From Nostoc cf. edaphicum LEGE 07299 (lineage in GTDB: Bacteria > Cyanobacteriota > Cyanobacteriia > Cyanobacteriales > Nostocaceae): a stretch of 10,176 nucleotides of DNA. Shown here in pieces: positions 7,230 to 10,176 of this stretch. Below the pieces are notes generated by a model. It was not told where the DNA came from and searched no databases. It saw only the letters and a program-made list of their open reading frames with translations. A program made the position numbers and the translations under genes. Within the stretch, counting starts at the first letter, position 1. Each line of letters begins with the position of its first letter. The stretch covers positions 1 through 10,176 of the forward strand of contig NZ_JADEXF010000045.1 of assembly GCF_015207245.1 (NCBI RefSeq), read 5' to 3'.

Positions 7230-8024
7230 TCAAAGCATTTGAACTCCACCACTCACAGGTAAATAAGTTCCAGTAATAAATCTCGCTTCCTCAGAGGCTA
7301 ATAGTAAAATCGCACCTGCAACATCCTCTGGTAGTCCATTTCTTCGCAAGGGTGCCTGCTGTGCAGCAGCATCTTGCGCCTGCTGGGGCAACGATCCCGT
7401 AGCATCAGTGAGGGTCAATCCTGGTGCAACGGCGTTGACCCGAATCCCTTGCGGACCTAATTCGAAGGCAAGGCTTCTGACGAAAGCATCTAAGGCAGAT
7501 TTGGCGGTACTGTGGGCAGAAAGACCTTCGCCGGACGTTCGAGACGCACCACTGCTAACCACAATGATGCAACCTCGTTTCTGTTCAATCATCGATGGAA
7601 CAACTGCTCTACAGGGAAAAAATGTCGCTTTGACCTCTCCAAGCAACTTGGCTTCAAAATTTTCCCAGGGAGTATCGACAAACAAAGACACAAAAAAAGC
7701 AGCGTTGGCATTAGCGATGAGGGTATCAATCGTGCCAAATTTATCTACAACCTGTTGTACCATTGTCTCAACTTGCTGCAGCTCTCTTACATCTGCTTTG
7801 ACTGCCAGAGCTTTGCCCCCGCTTGATATAATTTCATCCACGACCTGCTGAGCTGCCGCTTCACTACTGTAGTAGTTGACTCCAATCGCCGCACCGTGAC
7901 GAGCGAACAGTTTAGCGGTTGCGGCACCAATTCCACGGCTAGCTCCTGTAATTAGAACCACACGATTGTTCATCAACTTAGAAATATCTGAGGTTGGGTT
8001 GGTATCAGAATGTATGGTAACCAT
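7230..8024 (-). CDS. Short-chain dehydrogenase/reductase (SDR), with His in place of the catalytic Tyr
   Basis: This is a 264-residue classical-type SDR with a Rossmann fold. The nucleotide-binding TGASRGIG lies at residues 26-33, and ADV at 77-79 contacts the adenine ring. IANANA at 103-108 stands where NNAG is usual. The catalytic serine is in VVSSGA (155-160). The next motif reads SAHSTAKSAL at 169-178, so the usual YxxxK is HxxxK with H171 and K175. NAVAPGLTLTD and the C-terminal TGTYLPVSGG follow as expected. NAD(P)(H) binding is therefore likely, but the proton-donor tyrosine is absent. Substrate is unknown; FabG-like ketoreductases are the nearest general type. The start at 8024 is supported by AAGGAG seven bases upstream. 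It is the first gene of the cargo, followed by the ABM gene on the same strand. Confidence 0.88.
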   Translation of the reverse strand: MVTIHSDTNPTSDISKLMNNRVVLITGASRGIGAATAKLFARHGAAIGVNYYSSEAAAQQVVDEIISSGGKALAVKADVRELQQVETMVQQVVDKFGTIDTLIANANAAFFVSLFVDTPWENFEAKLLGEVKATFFPCRAVVPSMIEQKRGCIIVVSSGASRTSGEGLSAHSTAKSALDAFVRSLAFELGPQGIRVNAVAPGLTLTDATGSLPQQAQDAAAQQAPLRRNGLPEDVAGAILLLASEEARFITGTYLPVSGGVQML

Positions 8025-8028
8025 ATCA

Positions 8029-8036
8029 ATCTCCTT
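8029..8036 (-). promoter_or_regulatory. Strong ribosome binding site of the SDR gene
   Basis: On the minus strand GAAAGGAGATTGAT precedes the ATG at 8024. The AAGGAG core is close to the ideal anti-16S complement and fixes the start. Confidence 0.65.
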
Positions 8037-8214
8037 TCAGGTTGTTAATTTCGTTACGGGAATAGCTAAGTACCCATTATTTTTGTTTTTCGCACATTTT
8101 GGTGCGTTTGCCTTGAAATATATGGTGTCCGGGGTATCGAGCCGAGATACCAAGTGCCCGCCCGTTGGCAGATAGATGAGAGTTGGTGGTTCTTCTCTCA
8201 GAATCTGTCAAAAG

Positions 8215-8236
8215 GGGTCTGTGTTCAATCAGACCC
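8215..8236. terminator. Hairpin inside the right end of the insertion unit
   Basis: GGGTCTG (8215-8221) pairs with CAGACCC (8230-8236) over an 8-base loop. On the plus strand it is followed by the pyrimidine-rich TCTATTCTTTTCTTTG. On the minus strand it is followed by CCTTTT. It could block transcription entering the cargo from the NACHT side or act as part of the element end. Confidence 0.4.
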
Positions 8237-8263
8237 TCTATTCTTTTCTTTGCCTTTACCCAT

Positions 8264-8279
8264 TTAGTCTAAACTCCAG
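8264..8279 (-). repeat. Right terminal inverted repeat of the insertion unit
   Basis: TTAGTCTAAACTCCAG is the exact reverse complement of 5988-6003. It abuts the GACGCA flank at 8280. Confidence 0.85.
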
Positions 8280-8285
8280 GACGCA
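8280..8285. repeat. Target-site duplication GACGCA, right copy
   Basis: Directly adjacent to the right inverted repeat and identical to 5982-5987. On the minus strand it reads TGCGTC and supplies the codon CGT of the interrupted NACHT gene. Confidence 0.8.
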
Positions 8286-8442
8286 ACATTGCCTGTTTAT
8301 CTTTATAATCAATAATGTCCAGACATTCATCAGGCTTTAAATTGCGTCCGTCGTCCCAATTATGCAGCAAAACTTCTGAAGCCTCTTTATACAGTTCGCT
8401 TCTATCTCTAGGTAATTCTCGCCAGACTTTAGTCCTCAAAAT
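8280..8442 (-). pseudogene. NACHT-family NTPase gene, second remaining piece (just after the ATPase core)
   Basis: The minus-strand frame reads LALILRTKVWRELPRDR, then SELYKEASEVLLHNWD and IDYKDKQAMLR, and is cut at the insertion unit. In cyanobacterial NACHT proteins the PRDRxELY...VLLxxWD segment follows the ATPase domain. The piece is in the same frame as the N-terminal fragment upstream, separated only by a TAG at 8467 and a short palindrome. The whole P-loop/Walker B NACHT core that should lie between them is gone. After MLR the frame enters the inverted repeat and stops at a TAG within it. Confidence 0.7.
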
Positions 8443-8459
8443 AAGGGCTAAAGCCCTTA
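8442..8459. repeat. Palindrome at the NACHT deletion junction
   Basis: TAAGGGC and GCCCTTA form a 7-bp stem around the loop TAAA. This sequence type (AAGGGCTTTAGCCCTT on the minus strand) recurs as a dispersed intergenic palindrome in cyanobacterial genomes. Here it sits exactly where the NACHT N-terminal part ends and the post-ATPase part begins. Confidence 0.6.
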
Positions 8460-8466
8460 CTACAAA

Positions 8467-8847
8467 CTACAAATCCGATTTTTTTGTGACACTTGCGTAA
8501 GTCCTATTAATATCAAAAGCCTGACCAAAAATTTCTTTAACCGACTTGTCACGGATAAATTTCTTGATATCTTCAGCATAATTTTGAATTTCAGCTTCAT
8601 CAAGTTTGCAACGAACCTTGAACTGCTGCTGCATTAGTTGCAAAAATTCGGTCAGCGCCATGACTACAGCTTTCTGAAGCGGTTCTTGCTTAAAGGGCGC
8701 GGTGACAGCATTATTAAAGATATGTTTGAGAAAATCTTTAGCGTAGTCCTTGACTAAATCTTTGAAAAATTCTTCGCTAATAATAGTTTTGACAAGAAAT
8801 CCAACCGCTTTTTGACCTATCCAGAGAGTGACCCACTCAACTATCAT
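8467..8847 (-). pseudogene. NACHT-family NTPase gene, N-terminal domain fragment
   Basis: From the ATG at 8847 the minus strand encodes 126 residues. They begin MIVEWVTLWIGQKAVGF and continue through FLQLMQQQF, CKLDEAEIQNYAEDIKKFI and SVKEIFGQAFD, ending in a TAG at 8467. This all-helical N-terminus is typical of large cyanobacterial NACHT (STAND) proteins, where it precedes the ATPase core. Bacterial NACHT proteins include characterised anti-phage systems. An upstream in-frame GTG at 8886 would add 13 residues, but the family normally starts near the IEW motif, so the ATG is preferred. The fragment may still be translated, but it lacks the NTPase and sensor regions. It is divergent from the Uma2 gene, with a 149-bp spacer. 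Confidence 0.75.
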
Positions 8848-8982
8848 ACTCACGCCTGCTAAGTGCTTGACTACGAGTATATACACCTGCCAGAGAAATC
8901 TTTCCAGATTTGTGGGTTTTTAACTTAAAAGCGATGCTGGCTGAAGATTTGTTAAAAATAACTAATATACTGTGCATGGATA

Positions 8983-8988
8983 TTAGGA
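8983..8988 (+). promoter_or_regulatory. Ribosome binding site of the Uma2 gene
   Basis: TAGGAG lies eight bases before the ATG at 8997. It selects this start over the longer in-frame opening from 8910. A possible -10 box, TATACT, lies at 8966-8971, without a convincing -35. Confidence 0.6.
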
Positions 8989-8996
8989 GTAATTTT

Positions 8997-9800
8997 ATGG
9001 TTCTACAAGTTAACCCCATCCAAAAAGAACCAATTGTTACTTGGGAAGCACTTCCAGCCGACTTCATTTTACCAGACGATCCAGTGGAAAATATTCAACA
9101 ACCTGCGATCGCTGCTGCGCTTACCGATGCTTTGGGAAGCACAGGACGCATCCAGCCTCAAATGCTGATTGGCTCTAACTTTGGACTTGTAGCCACAGTC
9201 AACAAAAAAATCGTTGTCAAAGCCCCAGACTGGTTTTACGTTCCTCAAGTGCAGTCTGTGGGAACAAATGTAGTTCGTCGCAGCTATACCCCAAATTTAG
9301 AAGGTGCTGCTGTGGCTGTAGTGATGGAATTTCTCTCAGATACAGAAGGCGGAGAATTATCAGTCCGTTCAACTTCGCCTTACGGGAAACTCTATTATTA
9401 CGAAAAGATTCTCCAAGTTCCAACCTACGTAACTTACGACCCTTACGAACCCAGTCTAGAAATACGATGCTTACAAAATGGACAATATACTTTGCAGCAA
9501 GCAGACGCTAATGGACGCTTTTGGATTCCTGAGTTAGAGTTATTCCTCGGAATTTGGCAAGGTGAAAGATTATGCCAAACTATGAATTGGCTGCGCTGGT
9601 GGGATAGAGAAGGAAATTTGCTGTTATGGAGTAGCGAACAAGCCCAACAAGAACGCCAACGTGCTGAACAGGAAAGCCAGCGTGCTGAACAGGAAAGCCA
9701 GCGTGCTGAACAGGAAAGCCAGCGTGCTGAACAAGAACGCCAGCGTGCTGATATATTAGCAGCTAAGTTACGTGAGCTAGGTATTGACCCTGATGCGTAG
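8997..9800 (+). CDS. Uma2-family (DUF820) restriction-endonuclease-fold protein with heptad-repeat tail
   Basis: This 267-residue protein belongs to the Uma2 family, a PD-(D/E)xK-type fold present in dozens of copies in many cyanobacteria, with no settled function. The likely metal-site residues are D78 in VKAPDWFY, E111 in VVMEFLSDTEGGE, and K131 in the KLYYYEKILQVP segment. The motif YVTYDPYEPSLE (144-155) and the tail WLRWWDREGNLLLW (198-211) are characteristic of the long cyanobacterial subtype. Residues 218-252 are five copies of a 7-residue unit (QERQRAE or QESQRAE), predicted to form a charged coiled coil. This is followed by a short ending, LAAKLRELGIDPDA. The catalytic core looks intact. 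It is the only gene on its strand between the NACHT remnant and the methyltransferase. Confidence 0.88.
   Translation: MVLQVNPIQKEPIVTWEALPADFILPDDPVENIQQPAIAAALTDALGSTGRIQPQMLIGSNFGLVATVNKKIVVKAPDWFYVPQVQSVGTNVVRRSYTPNLEGAAVAVVMEFLSDTEGGELSVRSTSPYGKLYYYEKILQVPTYVTYDPYEPSLEIRCLQNGQYTLQQADANGRFWIPELELFLGIWQGERLCQTMNWLRWWDREGNLLLWSSEQAQQERQRAEQESQRAEQESQRAEQESQRAEQERQRADILAAKLRELGIDPDA
9648..9752 (+). repeat. Five 21-bp tandem repeats encoding a heptad coiled coil
   Basis: Five in-frame units of 21 bp begin at CAA in positions 9648, 9669, 9690, 9711 and 9732. The three central units encode QESQRAE and are nearly identical at DNA level. The outer two encode QERQRA(E/D). Because each unit is a multiple of three, gain or loss of copies would change coiled-coil length without a frameshift. 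Confidence 0.9.
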
Positions 9801-9925
9801 GCGTAGTCCGCGCTTCTCTACGTTCGCGCAGCGTGTCGCAGACAGACGCTCCGCGTAGCTTGCTTGCTTCCCCGGAGGGGGGTATGGTTCGACTCCGCTC
9901 ATCAGCCGCTCAGTGACCATCGTAG
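9794..9925. repeat. Intergenic repeat island of short palindromes
   Basis: The stretch starts within the last codons of the Uma2 gene with GCGTAG units and is GC-rich compared with its surroundings. It contains GCGTAGTCCGCGCTTCTC, TCGCAGACAGACGCTCCGCG, the small hairpin CCCCGGAGGGG near 9870, and TTCGACTCCGCTCATCAGCC. These are of the types dispersed in many Nostoc-like intergenic regions. No coding frame is visible. It may end Uma2 transcripts by structure. Confidence 0.55.
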
Positions 9926-9991
9926 ACATCGCATAACCTAAACAAATGCTGGGAATAATAATTTTGGGACATCAGCACCAAAATTCATTCT

Positions 9992-10176
9992 ATGAAACAG
10001 CAAAAAAATCTGTTCAGCCATCTTACTGCGATCGAAAGAAGTTATCTATCATTTCCGGCACAGTTTTTATTAAATCAAAACCTTCTCCAAGGCAAAATAC
10101 TAGACTTTGGTTGTGGGTTTGGTAATGATGTTAAAATATTGCGCCAAAAAGGTTATGATATTATAGGCTATGACCC
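9992..10176 (+). CDS. SAM-dependent methyltransferase (class I), N-terminal part, runs off window
   Basis: The ATG at 9992 opens a frame that is still open at the window end, giving 61 codons. Residues 36-46 read ILDFGCGFGND, the glycine-rich motif I that binds S-adenosylmethionine. VKILRQKGYDIIGYD follows, where the acidic residue at the end of the second strand would contact the ribose. The preceding residues (HLTAIERSYLSFPAQFLL) form a helical cap. No clear Shine-Dalgarno precedes the ATG. The substrate cannot be inferred from this part. Confidence 0.78.
   Translation, partial: MKQQKNLFSHLTAIERSYLSFPAQFLLNQNLLQGKILDFGCGFGNDVKILRQKGYDIIGYD

Larger units (their letters stand above)
5988..8279. 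mobile_element. Inverted-repeat-bounded 2,292-bp insertion unit with cargo genes and no visible transposase
   Basis: The unit begins with CTGGAGTTTAGACTAA (5988-6003) and ends with its exact reverse complement TTAGTCTAAACTCCAG (8264-8279). It is flanked on both sides by GACGCA. It splits a NACHT gene, and in-silico removal with one flank copy restores the codons ATG TTG CGT CAA GTT GCT (MLRQVA). These are the marks of a single transposition. It contains an SDR gene, an ABM-type monooxygenase gene, two truncated genes and a nested 200-bp element, but no recognisable transposase in any frame. It therefore resembles a mobile insertion cassette moved in trans, or a transposon that lost its transposase after arrival. 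A 6-bp duplication occurs in more than one IS family, so no family is assigned. Confidence 0.82.

Noticed and set aside
7408..7851. Plus-strand 147-codon open frame opposite the SDR gene
   Set aside because: The SDR frame carries all family motifs and a strong ribosome-binding site. The opposite frame has none.
8848..8886. GTG start for the NACHT N-terminal fragment
   Set aside because: The extra 13 residues do not look like the family, which normally starts close to the IEW motif encoded right after the ATG at 8847.
8910..8996. Upstream extension of the Uma2 protein by 29 residues
   Set aside because: TAGGAG is placed correctly for the ATG at 8997, and the extension covers the probable promoter and reads as non-coding.
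9648..9752. Short regular repeats as a possible CRISPR array
   Set aside because: The 21-bp units are back to back with no spacers, and are in frame within the Uma2 gene as a heptad repeat.

Overview
The window looks like the chromosome of a filamentous, Nostoc/Anabaena-type cyanobacterium. About ten copies of the HIP1 palindrome GCGATCGC are scattered through it (for example near 266, 831, 1361, 2541, 4142, 6295 and 9104). The gene families present (SNF2 helicase with a long N-terminal region, Uma2, NACHT, HicB) and the repeat-rich spacers also fit that group. No taxon can be fixed from sequence reading alone.

Layout. (1) 1-2618, minus: a SNF2-type helicase gene that runs off the left edge. 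It is broken near 503-514 by a short deletion and frameshift that removed the DEAQ-box region. (2) 2762-3307, plus: an intact GNAT N-acetyltransferase. (3) 3409-5565, plus: an intact pnp gene for polynucleotide phosphorylase, followed by two strong hairpins. (4) 5661-8847: a graveyard and accessory region. A NACHT-family (STAND NTPase, probable defence) gene on the minus strand has been reduced to three collinear pieces: an N-terminal helical domain (8467-8847), a piece from after the ATPase core (about 8280-8442), and a following piece (5830-5987) that runs into a truncated hicB antitoxin gene (5661-5834).

The last two NACHT pieces are separated by a 2,292-bp unit (5988-8279). It is bounded by perfect 16-bp inverted repeats and flanked by a 6-bp direct repeat, GACGCA. 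Removing the unit and one GACGCA copy restores the NACHT reading frame exactly, so it behaves as a single transposition event. It has no visible transposase. It carries two apparently intact genes, a short-chain dehydrogenase (7230-8024) and an antibiotic-biosynthesis-monooxygenase-type protein (6650-6988), plus two truncated genes. One resembles an OpuAC/glycine-betaine-type binding protein, the other the zinc-binding N-terminus of a primase/plasmid-replication-like protein. These two fragments abut a 200-bp nested element with its own 18-bp inverted repeats.

(5) 8997-9800, plus: an intact Uma2-family protein with a C-terminal tail of five 7-residue repeats encoded by 21-bp tandem repeats. 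A palindrome-rich intergenic repeat island follows (about 9794-9925). (6) 9992-10176, plus: the start of a SAM-dependent methyltransferase that runs off the right edge.

The conserved housekeeping function here is RNA turnover by PNPase. The rest is accessory. The most notable structure is the transposase-less, inverted-repeat-bounded cargo unit inside a decayed NACHT gene.
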